This document shows positions 54,454 through 62,255 of a stretch of 64,000 nucleotides of DNA, in pieces (within the stretch, counting starts at the first letter, position 1; every line of letters begins with the position of its first letter). The translations under genes and the position numbers were made by a program. Source of the stretch: G963663525 sp963663525 (lineage in GTDB: Bacteria; Myxococcota_A; SURF-8; G963663525). The notes beneath the pieces were generated by a model. It searched no databases. It was not told where the DNA came from and worked only from the letters and a program-made list of their open reading frames with translations. Location of the stretch: positions 434,001 through 498,000 of the forward strand of contig CAXXHC010000004.1 of NCBI GenBank assembly GCA_963663525.2. The letters are read 5' to 3'.

Positions 54454-55674
54454 GTGGATCATTCGGATAGAAAAGCGGGGTATAGAGATTTGAGTTTGAT
54501 ACGAGCATCTTCGGTTGTGAAACGCCAGTCGACGCCGATTTGACATTTGTTTCGGTTTCGTTCCCATGCCTTGATTTCTTTGCGCATGTTGTTGATCTCA
54601 CCGATCCGTCGCGACAAGCACTGCCGTGTCATGGCCGACAATTCGCACTCGGCGATATTCAACCAGCTTCCATGTTTCGGCGTGTGATGGATCTCCAATC
54701 TGCGTGCCAGCCGCCGCGCCTCTTCCGGTTCGAACGCTTCGTACAACGAACCGACGCTGTGTGTGTTCAGATTATCCATGACCAGCACGACCTTTTCGGC
54801 GTCCGGATAATCCACTTCCAGCAAGGTTTTGACTTCCTGTGCCCAATCCTTCTTCGTCCTGCGCTCGCGTGCTTCCACCCGCCGCCACGATCCCAAAGGC
54901 TCCGTAAACAGGAAGATCGCCGCCGTCCCGTTTCGTTCGTATTCGGAATCGAACCGAGCCGGATGACCGGGGGCGACGGGGACCGGAACCCGTGTTTCTC
55001 GGATCAACTGCACCGGTTGCTCGTCCATGCACACCAGGGGCATGGATGGATCGTAAGGGCGTTTGTACACATCCAGCACGTCTTCCATGCGTGCTACGAA
55101 TTCGGCATTCGCTTTCGGAGGAATGCACCACATCCGTTTCAGGTGAGGCTTACATTCATTTTTTTACGTGTCTCCATCACCGTTTGAGGCGAGATGGAAT
55201 CCACGACATTTAACTCCACAAGGCGGTCGGCCAACATTTTCAAACTCCAGCGCGAGCGACCCTCGGGTGGCGGCGAGCAGGCCTGAGCGATCAGAACGGC
55301 CTCTCCCTCGCCGTCTAGTTTGCGTTTTCTGGAAGGACGCTCCTGCTTCTTTCGATTCAACGCGCCTTCAAGTCCGCGTTCGACGAAGCGTTGCCGAATC
55401 TGGGCCACCGTCGAGGCATGGCATCCGTAGGCTTCGGCGGCTTTTTCGTCAATCCAGCCCGGACCGTCAGCATCCACCGCCAGCAATACGTGAGCATGAC
55501 GGATCTTGTAAGCCGCCGTGCGCCCTTTTTTCACCAGAGCCTCAAGGTACTCCCTTTCCTTATCCGTGAGACGAACGATATAATATTTGGCCATTATCTT
55601 CTCCATTCAATATTCTACAGTAAATGGAGATATTGTACTCGAAAATACTCATCGATTCAATACGAATGATGCAC
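54454..55674 (-). mobile_element. IS630-family insertion sequence
   Basis: 1,221 bp between two TA dinucleotides (54452-54453 and 55675-55676), the target duplication of the IS630/Tc1 group. Terminal inverted repeats GTGGATCATTCG (left) and CGAATGATGCAC (right) match at 11 of 12 positions. It encodes one split transposase. Its two flanks belong to unrelated truncated genes. Confidence 0.88.
54459..55594 (-). CDS. IS630 transposase, two frames joined by -1 frameshift
   Basis: The upstream frame (55594 to 55139) encodes a helix-turn-helix domain (YYIVRLTDKEREYLEALVKKG..., HASTVAQIRQRFVERGLEGALNR). The downstream frame (to 54459) encodes the DDE core with PLVCMDEQP, VLVMDNLNTHS and TPKHGSWLNIAECEL (Asp, Asp, Glu). 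The frames are linked at a run of seven A near 55160-55166. A -1 slip there gives RKKNECKPHLKRMWCIPP, the continuous sequence usual for IS630 transposases. ATG 55594 was taken because GGAGAAG precedes it. Frameshift expression is known in this family; whether it is programmed here or a mutation is not shown. Confidence 0.85.
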
Positions 55675-55676
55675 TA

Positions 55677-55819
55677 GATAGCCATGCTACATTTCGCCCT
55701 CGGAATTATTACTTGGCGCGCTTCCGGCCTACTGGGATAGACTCTTAGTGGTGGACGGCGAGGTGAAGTGCGTCGGCAAGATTCCGCCGATGGATGAACT
55801 GAAAAAGATGATCGGGTAA
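55677..55819 (+). pseudogene. C-terminal remnant of a thioredoxin-like redox protein
   Basis: The frame ending at TAA 55817-55819 reads DRLLVVDGEVKCVGKIPPMDELKKMIG. This is like the C-terminus of small thioredoxin-family 'redox-active disulfide' proteins, which often stand next to DGC-type and ArsG-like genes. The N-terminal part with the CxxC site is missing, cut at the IS630 right end. It stops 13 bases before the next gene. Confidence 0.55.
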
Positions 55820-55832
55820 GGGAGGTCCAACC

Positions 55833-56234
55833 ATGTCGAATTGTTCCTGTTCGTGCCAAAGCGCGCCGACACTGATCTTCCCCTGCTCCGGCGGCTCCGA
55901 CGTGGGCGAGATCGCCGACCACGCCGCTCGTAAACTGACCGCCGACGGATGGGGAAAAATGTACTGCCTGGCCGGGGTCGGCGGGCGGGTGAGCGGCATC
56001 GTCGCTTCCACGCAAGCCGCCGATAAAATCGTCGCCATCGACGGCTGTCCACTCCAATGCGCCAAGAAAACATTAGAGGAGGCGGGCTTCCACCATTTCG
56101 AGCACATTCAACTCGCCGAGATCGGCTGCGCCAAGGGGCAATCGCCCGTGACGCCCGAACGGGTGGCCGAAGTCGCGGAAAAGGTCCGAGCCCAAACGTT
56201 CAAACTCAACAAGCCGGGGAGTCTATCCAAATGA
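55833..56234 (+). CDS. DGC-domain putative zinc-binding protein
   Basis: 133 residues. The pattern FPCSGGSDVGEIADHAARKLTADGWGKMYCLAGVGG and IVAIDGCPLQCAKKTLEEAG matches the DGC (Asp-Gly-Cys) family of small zinc-binding proteins. Cysteines at the start (CSCSCQ), CSGG, YC, DGC and QC could bind metal. ATG follows GGAGGT. Its stop overlaps the next gene (ATGA at 56231). The family is commonly encoded with thioredoxin-like proteins and permeases in metalloid or sulfur-related clusters; the biochemical role is unknown. Confidence 0.8.
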   Translation: MSNCSCSCQSAPTLIFPCSGGSDVGEIADHAARKLTADGWGKMYCLAGVGGRVSGIVASTQAADKIVAIDGCPLQCAKKTLEEAGFHHFEHIQLAEIGCAKGQSPVTPERVAEVAEKVRAQTFKLNKPGSLSK

Positions 56235-56746
56235 AAAAGCATCTCACCATCATGATTGCCGTCCTGGTCGCGCTCTGCGGAGTTTTCCTCTTTGCAGGCT
56301 GCGACAAACCCTCCAATGCAGCGGATAATCAACCCGTATCGAAGGCGCAAACCAACACGGAAACCAAGGCGGCGACCGATGCGAAAGCAGCAGTCGCGCC
56401 GGACAAGGTGGTCGCCTATTACTTCCACGGCGACCGTCGCTGCAAAACGTGCATGGGCATTCAGGCCGGGATTCAGCAGGCGATCAAGGAGCGCTTCGCG
56501 AATGAAACGGCCAAGAGCACGCTCATCTTCCAGGAAGTCAACATCGACCAGGACGCCAACAAGCACTTTGTTCAGGAGTTCCAGCTTTCCTTCAGCACGC
56601 TGATCGTGGCGGCCAAAGCCGGAGACAAAACGGTCAAGTGGGAGAACTGCGATAAGGTCTGGGAGCACGGACACAATCCCCCAGCTTTGATGGATTACAC
56701 CGAGAAACAAATCCGCCATTACCTGGACATGCTAAAAGGTCGATAA
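56231..56746 (+). CDS. ArsF-like thioredoxin-fold lipoprotein
   Basis: 171 residues. Signal ends at a lipobox (CGVFLFAGC, Cys about 23), then an Ala/Thr/Lys linker and a thioredoxin-like domain with YYFHGDRRCKTCMGIQ (C-x-x-C) at about 60-75 and a WENCDKVWE segment. This matches the 'nitrophenyl compound nitroreductase subunit ArsF' family first named in the Shewanella arsEFG cluster. Probably membrane-anchored in the periplasm with its redox pair exposed. It overlaps both neighbours by a few bases, so dgc-arsF-arsG-like genes form one operon. Confidence 0.78.
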   Translation: MKKHLTIMIAVLVALCGVFLFAGCDKPSNAADNQPVSKAQTNTETKAATDAKAAVAPDKVVAYYFHGDRRCKTCMGIQAGIQQAIKERFANETAKSTLIFQEVNIDQDANKHFVQEFQLSFSTLIVAAKAGDKTVKWENCDKVWEHGHNPPALMDYTEKQIRHYLDMLKGR

Positions 56747-57441
56747 TGGAATCTTTCATTCTGGCCATCGGCAGCGCCCTCTGGCTGGGCGTGCTGACCA
56801 GCATCAGTCCCTGTCCGCTGGCGACGAACATCGCGGCGATTTCCTATGTGAGCAAGCGGGTGGACCGGCCCGTGCTGGTGCTTGTGTCCGGCCTGCTTTA
56901 TACGCTGGGCCGCACCCTGTCGTATTTTCTGGTGGCGCTGATCGTCGTGACTAGCCTCGCCGCCATGCCTTCGGTGTCGATGTTTCTACAGGGAAATATG
57001 AACCAGATCCTTGGGCCGGTGCTGCTCGTGGTCGGCCTGCTGTTACTGGACGTGATTCCCTGGCCCTGGACGGGCGGAGGCTCCGGTGTTTCTGAAAACC
57101 TGCAGGGACGGGTGGACAAACTGGGCCTGTGGGGTGCTGGGCTGCTTGGAATCGTTTTTGCGCTGACTTTCTGCCCTGTCTCGGCGGCGCTCTTTTTCGG
57201 TAGCCTGATCCCGTTGGCGGTCAAGCACGAATCGAGCGTGCTCATGCCGTCGCTCTTCGGGATCGGCACGGCCCTGCCGGTGGTGGTTTTCGCCTTTATC
57301 CTGGCCTTTGCCGCCAATCGCCTGTCGAAGGCCTTCAACGCCCTGACCGTGATCGAGCGCTGGATGCGACGGGCAACGGCGGTAGTGTTCATCGGCGTGG
57401 GCGGATATTACTGTCTGGTGTTTCTGTTCGAGGTGCTGTGA
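56746..57441 (+). CDS. ArsG-like / CcdA-DsbD-type membrane protein
   Basis: 231 residues with six predicted helices. Resembles the CcdA/DsbD transmembrane family and specifically the ArsG-type permeases ('aromatic aminobenzylarsenical efflux permease'). SISPCPLATN near residue 20-30 and ALTFCPVSAALFFGSLIPL near 140 carry the two conserved membrane cysteines (C-P motifs) used to pass electrons across the membrane. The ATG shares its A with the preceding stop (TAATG). With the ArsF-like lipoprotein it could form a membrane redox relay; arsenical efflux is a database-style name and not shown here. Confidence 0.8.
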   Translation: MESFILAIGSALWLGVLTSISPCPLATNIAAISYVSKRVDRPVLVLVSGLLYTLGRTLSYFLVALIVVTSLAAMPSVSMFLQGNMNQILGPVLLVVGLLLLDVIPWPWTGGGSGVSENLQGRVDKLGLWGAGLLGIVFALTFCPVSAALFFGSLIPLAVKHESSVLMPSLFGIGTALPVVVFAFILAFAANRLSKAFNALTVIERWMRRATAVVFIGVGGYYCLVFLFEVL

Positions 57442-57502
57442 GTGCGTAAACGAGAATGAATAATAACCGGTCACGGTGAAGTATTTGAGTGGGAGGAAGG
57501 AT

Positions 57503-58711
57503 ATGGCAAACGCAAATCATTGGAAAGGATGGGCGTTTTTCGGCGTCCTGTTTCTCGTCGCCACGCTGGCGGCGGCGTTCGTTACAAAGCTTTGGGTGCT
57601 GACCGCTTTGCCGGTCGGCTTCCTGTTCGGGTTCTTTTTACAAAAAGGCGACCTCTGCGGATCAAGCGCTTTCAGCGAAGTGTTGCTGATGAAGTCCTGG
57701 TCCAAGGTCTTCGGCATCTGGACGGTGATCGTCGTTTCCATGCTGGGCTTCGCCTTGCTAAATGGACTGGATCTCATCAGCCTTGCCGTCAAACCGATGT
57801 GGTGGTTGAGCTACCTGCTTGGCGGTGTGGTCTTCGGCATTGGTATGGTGCTGGCGGGAGGCTGCGTGTCGGGCTGTCTGTACAAAGCGGGGACAGGCAA
57901 TCTCAATTCCATCGTGGCGCTGGTCGGCATTCCGCTGGGAGTCTCACTGGTGGAATACGGCCCACTGAAGGGAATCTACAACGGCATGAGGTCCGTGACG
58001 ACAACCGCCCCGAATGGCGGTCCGTTGAGCCTTTTTGCGTTGCTCGGCGTTCCGTACTGGACGCTGGCGATCTTCTTCGCCGTAGCGACGATCTTTGCTC
58101 TGGTTTGGTGGAAGCGAAAGCATACCGAACCCAAGCCCCAACAAAATGTTGCAAAAGGGTTCAGCGGATGGTTGACGCGCTCGTGGAAACCCTGGCAGGC
58201 GGGACTGGCCATCGGTCTGCTCGCCATGGCGGCTTATCTGTCCTCCGATGCCAGCGGACGTAACTATCCGCTCGGCGTTACCCACGGCGTGTTGTTCACC
58301 CAAGTGCTGATTACTGACTCCGTCGTCCAGCATGTTTACGAGAAACCCGGCCCCAAACCGGTGGTTTCGGATGCAAATCAGGCAACCCCCAAGCCAGAGA
58401 AAAAGGTTGTCTGGTGGCTGGTGTTGTCGGTGGCAGCACTTGTGTTGGGCTCGCACACCTCGGCACGGCTCTCCGGTCAGGCGAAGCTCTTGCCCAAACC
58501 GCCTGGACAGGTGCTGATCGCCTTGCTTGGTGGCTTCCTGGTCGGAACGGGTGCAGCACTTGCCAAGGGATGCGTGGTCGGCAACATCATGAGTGGATGG
58601 GCGCTGATGAGTATCGGCACGGTGCTGTTCGGGGTGGTGGCCATTCTGGCCAACTGGGCAACGACGTATGTCTACCTGATGGGAGGAAACCCGTTATCCG
58701 ATAGGAAATAA
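57503..58711 (+). CDS. YeeE/YedE-family sulfur-compound permease
   Basis: 402 residues, about 10 transmembrane helices in two halves. Typical Cys-containing motifs are KGDLCGSSAF (near 50), AGGCVSGCLYKAGTGN (near 115) and AKGCVVGNIMSGW (near 360). Members such as TsuA/YeeE move thiosulfate through cysteine relays; others are linked to selenium. ATG 57503 has GGAGGAAGG upstream; a GTG at 57476 is less likely. It lies 61 bases after the ArsG-like gene and probably belongs to the same unit. Its stop is immediately followed by an aroB remnant in another frame. Confidence 0.85.
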   Translation: MANANHWKGWAFFGVLFLVATLAAAFVTKLWVLTALPVGFLFGFFLQKGDLCGSSAFSEVLLMKSWSKVFGIWTVIVVSMLGFALLNGLDLISLAVKPMWWLSYLLGGVVFGIGMVLAGGCVSGCLYKAGTGNLNSIVALVGIPLGVSLVEYGPLKGIYNGMRSVTTTAPNGGPLSLFALLGVPYWTLAIFFAVATIFALVWWKRKHTEPKPQQNVAKGFSGWLTRSWKPWQAGLAIGLLAMAAYLSSDASGRNYPLGVTHGVLFTQVLITDSVVQHVYEKPGPKPVVSDANQATPKPEKKVVWWLVLSVAALVLGSHTSARLSGQAKLLPKPPGQVLIALLGGFLVGTGAALAKGCVVGNIMSGWALMSIGTVLFGVVAILANWATTYVYLMGGNPLSDRK

Positions 58712-59113
58712 ATAATCTCGTCGGTTTGTTTTCTCCGGCCCAATTCATTCTGCTCGATCTGGGATTTCTCGCGATGCTGCCGGAAAAAGAGTACAAATGC
58801 GGGTTGTCCGAAATGGTGAAGATTGCAGCGATTTCCGACGGGAACCTGTTCGAGCACATGGAGGAACAGGGATTGTCGCTCTACTTGTATGATGCTCCTG
58901 GTTTCCGGCGATTGGAAAAACTGCTGGATAACCTCCGTTTACCTACTCGCGTGAAAATGGACCCAATCGCCTTGTGAGTGAAAAGTCATTCTGAAGGACA
59001 AGAAGAAAAACCGCACGGATATCGATTTCATCGTGCTACACTCTATTGGTAAATCCGATATTCGGACGTTGCCGTATGCGTACCTTCAAGAGGTGTTGCA
59101 TGATCTGTGTTAG
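58712..59113 (+). pseudogene. aroB: Decayed 3-dehydroquinate synthase remnant
   Basis: From NLVGLFSPAQFILLDLGFLAMLPEKEYKCGLSEMVKIAAISDGNLF the frame follows AroB (mid-protein), then jumps in frame at DAPGF to RRLEKLLDNLRLPTRVKMDP, which belongs near the C-terminus. About 90 residues, including the metal-binding His region, are deleted. A TGA at 58975-58977 and a frameshift follow; the end VILKDKKKNRTDIDFIVLHSIG ... LPYAYLQEVLHDLC is still readable to TAG 59111-59113. The N-terminal NAD-binding half is absent. The remnant overlaps aroD by 14 bases, the trace of an ancestral aroB-aroD coupling. A functional aroB must lie elsewhere if the pathway works. Confidence 0.8.
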
Positions 59114-59753
59114 CCTGGGAGTCCAAGATGTCACAGAATTGCTCGGTCTTCTGAAGCGATATCCGTTTGCCGAAATCCGCCTGGATGCCTTGTCCGAAAC
59201 GCCGGATATGAAGGAAATCACAAAGCTTTTTAGGGGTCCGGGCAAACGAATCGCCACGTTTCGTCCCATTCGCGGCACGCAGGAGCGACGCACCGAAACG
59301 CTGGTCTGTGCCATCGAAGCCGGAGCCTCCTACGTGGATGTCGAGATGGATTTTCCCGAAGCATCTCTGCGCACCGTTTCTGTGGCGGCAAAACGGCACG
59401 ATTGCCAACTCATCGTTTCACATCACGATTTAAAAAAAACTCCCTCCAGCAAGGAACTTGAACGTCTTCGCGACTCTTGCGCGTCCCGAGGGGCGGATCT
59501 CGTGAAAATCGCCTGCAAGGTGAATCGGCGCGAAGACAACGCCCGCTTGCTGGCGCTCGTGAATTTCCCACTTCCGATAATTGCCGTCGGTATGGGAGCT
59601 TTGGGACGTATCACGAGGTTGGCGGGTCCGTTGATCGGTTCTCCGTTCACTTACGCCAGTTCGGGCATTGGACTCGAAACGGCCAGCGGACAATTCGACG
59701 CCGAAACGTTGGCGTTTTTTCTGGCGAACGTCGAAAAGGAGCGCCGGGCATGA
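59100..59753 (+). CDS. aroD: 3-dehydroquinate dehydratase, type I
   Basis: 217 residues. Third step of the shikimate pathway, dehydrating 3-dehydroquinate through a Schiff base. Type I signs: EIRLDAL at 25-31, catalytic His at 108-109 (LIVSHHDLKKTP) and Schiff-base lysine K136 (GADLVKIACKV), then MGALGRITR and the FTYAS end. The ATG at 59100 overlaps the aroB remnant and has AGAGG upstream; the GTG at 59046 would extend into aroB. The stop overlaps aroE-aroK (ATGA). Confidence 0.92.
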   Translation: MICVSLGVQDVTELLGLLKRYPFAEIRLDALSETPDMKEITKLFRGPGKRIATFRPIRGTQERRTETLVCAIEAGASYVDVEMDFPEASLRTVSVAAKRHDCQLIVSHHDLKKTPSSKELERLRDSCASRGADLVKIACKVNRREDNARLLALVNFPLPIIAVGMGALGRITRLAGPLIGSPFTYASSGIGLETASGQFDAETLAFFLANVEKERRA

Positions 59754-61024
59754 AGCTTTTCGGCGTCACCGGAAAACCGATTGCGCACAGCCTCAGTCCC
59801 GTTTTGTTTCGGAGCGCTTTTCCTGATTCTGACGATGCCTACCTGCGCCTCGTCGCCGATTCGGCGAAAGAAGCTTTGGCGTTGAGCCGTGAAATCGGGC
59901 TGGCGGGGTTGAACGTCACCAGCCCCTTCAAAGAGGACATCGTGCCCTTGCTGGACGAAATCGATGCATCGGCCCGAGCGGTCGGTGCGGTCAATACCGT
60001 AGTATTTCAGGACACGAAAATCCTCGGTTTCAATACGGATTCCGATGGAGTACGGGCGTTGCTGAAAAAAGCCGGGCCGATCGATGCATCGGAATCCGTG
60101 GCGGTGTTGGGTGCAGGGGGCGCAGCACGTGCGGTGTTACACGTGTTGAATTCACTGGATGTTCACAACATCGCCTTCATCAATCGTTCAAAGCCCCGCG
60201 CTGAGGCGATTCGTCGCCGGTTCGGCGTTCGCCACGTTCAGTGGAATAAAGCCCAGCCGGTTGTTTCAGCGGCGGATGTGGTAATTTCATGCCTTCCGGC
60301 GAACGTTAGTGTTCCTGCTGGTTGGCTCAACCCCAAACAACGTGTTTTGGACGCGACCTACCACGGCGGAGCTGTTGGCCAAGAGGCACGGGAAGCAAAC
60401 TGCCGTGTGTTCGACGGTCTGCCTTGGTTGATCGGACAAGCCGAGGCAGGCTTTGCCCGAATGACGGGCAAAGCTCCACAATTGGATCAAATAGAGCCAA
60501 TTCACGAAAAAACCGGCAATACTCCCCTTTTTCTGGCGGGACTTTCCGGGACGGGAAAAACCATGGTCGGTAGAAGACTTGCCGCTCTTTTGGAGTGGAA
60601 ATTTATCGACACGGATGAGGAAATCGTAAGAAATTCCGAGAAAACCATAGCCCGAATTTTCGAAGAGGAGGGCGAAGCGTCGTTTCGGAGTTGGGAAAGG
60701 GAAACGGTGCTCACCGTGCTTGACAAACAAAACACGGTGATTTCTCTCGGCGGAGGAGCATTGCTCGATGAGAATCTGGCTGCCGAAGTGAAATCCTCGG
60801 GATTTGTAGTTTGGCTTTGGGCTACTCCTGAAGAGTGCGCATCACGAATCACCGGCAATGATCGTCCCTTGTTGGTCGGCGGTGATTCTGCTTCTCGCTT
60901 GACCGAACTCTTGCGAAAACGCAGAGATGGGTACGCCCGAGTTGCGGATCTCGTCATTGATACGGGTTCACGCAAGCCGGAAGTTGTCGCCGGAAGGATC
61001 GCCGATGAAATCGATCGAATATAG
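59750..61024 (+). CDS. Bifunctional shikimate dehydrogenase / shikimate kinase
   Basis: 424 residues, a fusion of AroE (about 1-250) and AroK (about 257-424). AroE part: substrate motif S14-L-S16, K61 in NVTSPFKED, D97 in FNTDSDG and NADP loop GAGGAAR (121-127). AroK part: P-loop GLSGTGKT (264-271), DTDE (287-290), SLGGGALL and the lid NDRPLL. The chimera would reduce 3-dehydroshikimate and phosphorylate shikimate in turn. ATG 59750 overlaps the aroD stop, and the last 20 bases overlap aroA. No stop or frameshift separates the halves, so the fusion is genuine in this sequence. Confidence 0.93.
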   Translation: MKLFGVTGKPIAHSLSPVLFRSAFPDSDDAYLRLVADSAKEALALSREIGLAGLNVTSPFKEDIVPLLDEIDASARAVGAVNTVVFQDTKILGFNTDSDGVRALLKKAGPIDASESVAVLGAGGAARAVLHVLNSLDVHNIAFINRSKPRAEAIRRRFGVRHVQWNKAQPVVSAADVVISCLPANVSVPAGWLNPKQRVLDATYHGGAVGQEAREANCRVFDGLPWLIGQAEAGFARMTGKAPQLDQIEPIHEKTGNTPLFLAGLSGTGKTMVGRRLAALLEWKFIDTDEEIVRNSEKTIARIFEEEGEASFRSWERETVLTVLDKQNTVISLGGGALLDENLAAEVKSSGFVVWLWATPEECASRITGNDRPLLVGGDSASRLTELLRKRRDGYARVADLVIDTGSRKPEVVAGRIADEIDRI

Positions 61025-62255
61025 TCCGGTGCACGGAACGGTTTCCGCCCCGACGTCTAAAAGCCTGTTTCAGCGGGCGGTTGCCATCGCTTCCCTGGCG
61101 AGTTCTCCTGTAACGATTTTCGCCGAGTCGTCGTCCGACGACGCCGAAGCCGCATTACGAGTAGCACAAGGACTAGGCGCGGAAATACGCCGCTTCGAAA
61201 ACGGAGTGGAAATCCATCCGGGCCGAAATACCGCTCCGGCTCGTCTTTCTTGCGGTGAAGCGGGATTGTGCCTGCGGATGTTCGCCCCCGTTGCGGCGTG
61301 TTCCGAACAGCCCGTTACATTGACCGCTTCCGGGCCGCTTGAATCGCGCCCCATGGACATGCTTGCCGGTCCGCTCCAAAGCCTCGGCGCTTCCGTTGCG
61401 ACCAACGGCGGCTTTCCTCCCGTTCAAGTGAAAGGACCACTTCGAGGCGGAGTCTGTTCCCTGGACGGCGGCCAAACATCGCAGGTACTGACCGGCTTGT
61501 TGATCGCGCTTCCTACCTGTCCCGAAGATTCGACCCTAAATGTGACGAATCTTAAGAGTTTACCATATGTTAAGCTTACGCTGTCTTTGCTTGGAGAGTT
61601 TGGAATCAGGATCGAACACGACCCGGAGTATCGTTCGTTTTTTATTCCAGGAAACCAACGATACGACGGGAAAACTCTTCGGATCGAAGGGGATTGGTCG
61701 GGTGCATCGTTTCTTCTCGTGGCGGGAGCCATCGCCGGGAGTGTCGTCGTTCGTGGTCTGAAGCCCGACTCCGCGCAGGCCGATCGCGCCATCCTGAAGG
61801 CTCTGCGTCGTGCCGAGGCTGAGGTGACCTGGCCCACTGCCGATACCTGCCGTGTGCAAAAACGACCGTTGCAAGCCTTTCGTTTCGACGCCGAACATTG
61901 CCCGGATCTGTTTCCGCCACTTGTCACTCTGGCCTCTTGTTGCAAGGGAGTTAGCGTGTTGCACGGTGTTTCGCGTTTACGGCACAAGGAAAGCGACCGT
62001 GCCGAGGCACTGAAAACGGAGTTCGAAAAACTGGGTGTTGCTATCGATCTGCAAGGCGAAGAGATGCTCGTAACCGGAAGTCCCATTCATGGGGCGTGTG
62101 TTCAATCGCATCGAGACCACCGCATTGCCATGGCCTGCGCTGTTGTGGGACTAATAGCCACAGGCAAAGTGGAAATATCTGGTGCGGAATGCGTAGCGAA
62201 ATCCTATCCGGAGTTTTTCGAGGATCTGGAAAAACTGGGAGACAAAATAACATGA
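61005..62255 (+). CDS. aroA: 3-phosphoshikimate 1-carboxyvinyltransferase (EPSP synthase)
   Basis: 416 residues. Transfers enolpyruvyl from PEP to shikimate-3-phosphate. Motifs: SKSLFQRA (substrate Lys-Ser-Arg), CGEAGLCLRMFAP in place of the more usual GxAGTxxRF type, SSQ-like GGQTSQVLTGLL, RHKESDRAEAL, and DHRIAMACA. Slightly below the usual 425-430 length. ATG 61005 lies inside the end of aroE-aroK with GGAAGG upstream. The stop overlaps aroC (ATGA). The variation at the PEP-binding segment might change inhibitor sensitivity, which is untested. Confidence 0.92.
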   Translation: MKSIEYSPVHGTVSAPTSKSLFQRAVAIASLASSPVTIFAESSSDDAEAALRVAQGLGAEIRRFENGVEIHPGRNTAPARLSCGEAGLCLRMFAPVAACSEQPVTLTASGPLESRPMDMLAGPLQSLGASVATNGGFPPVQVKGPLRGGVCSLDGGQTSQVLTGLLIALPTCPEDSTLNVTNLKSLPYVKLTLSLLGEFGIRIEHDPEYRSFFIPGNQRYDGKTLRIEGDWSGASFLLVAGAIAGSVVVRGLKPDSAQADRAILKALRRAEAEVTWPTADTCRVQKRPLQAFRFDAEHCPDLFPPLVTLASCCKGVSVLHGVSRLRHKESDRAEALKTEFEKLGVAIDLQGEEMLVTGSPIHGACVQSHRDHRIAMACAVVGLIATGKVEISGAECVAKSYPEFFEDLEKLGDKIT

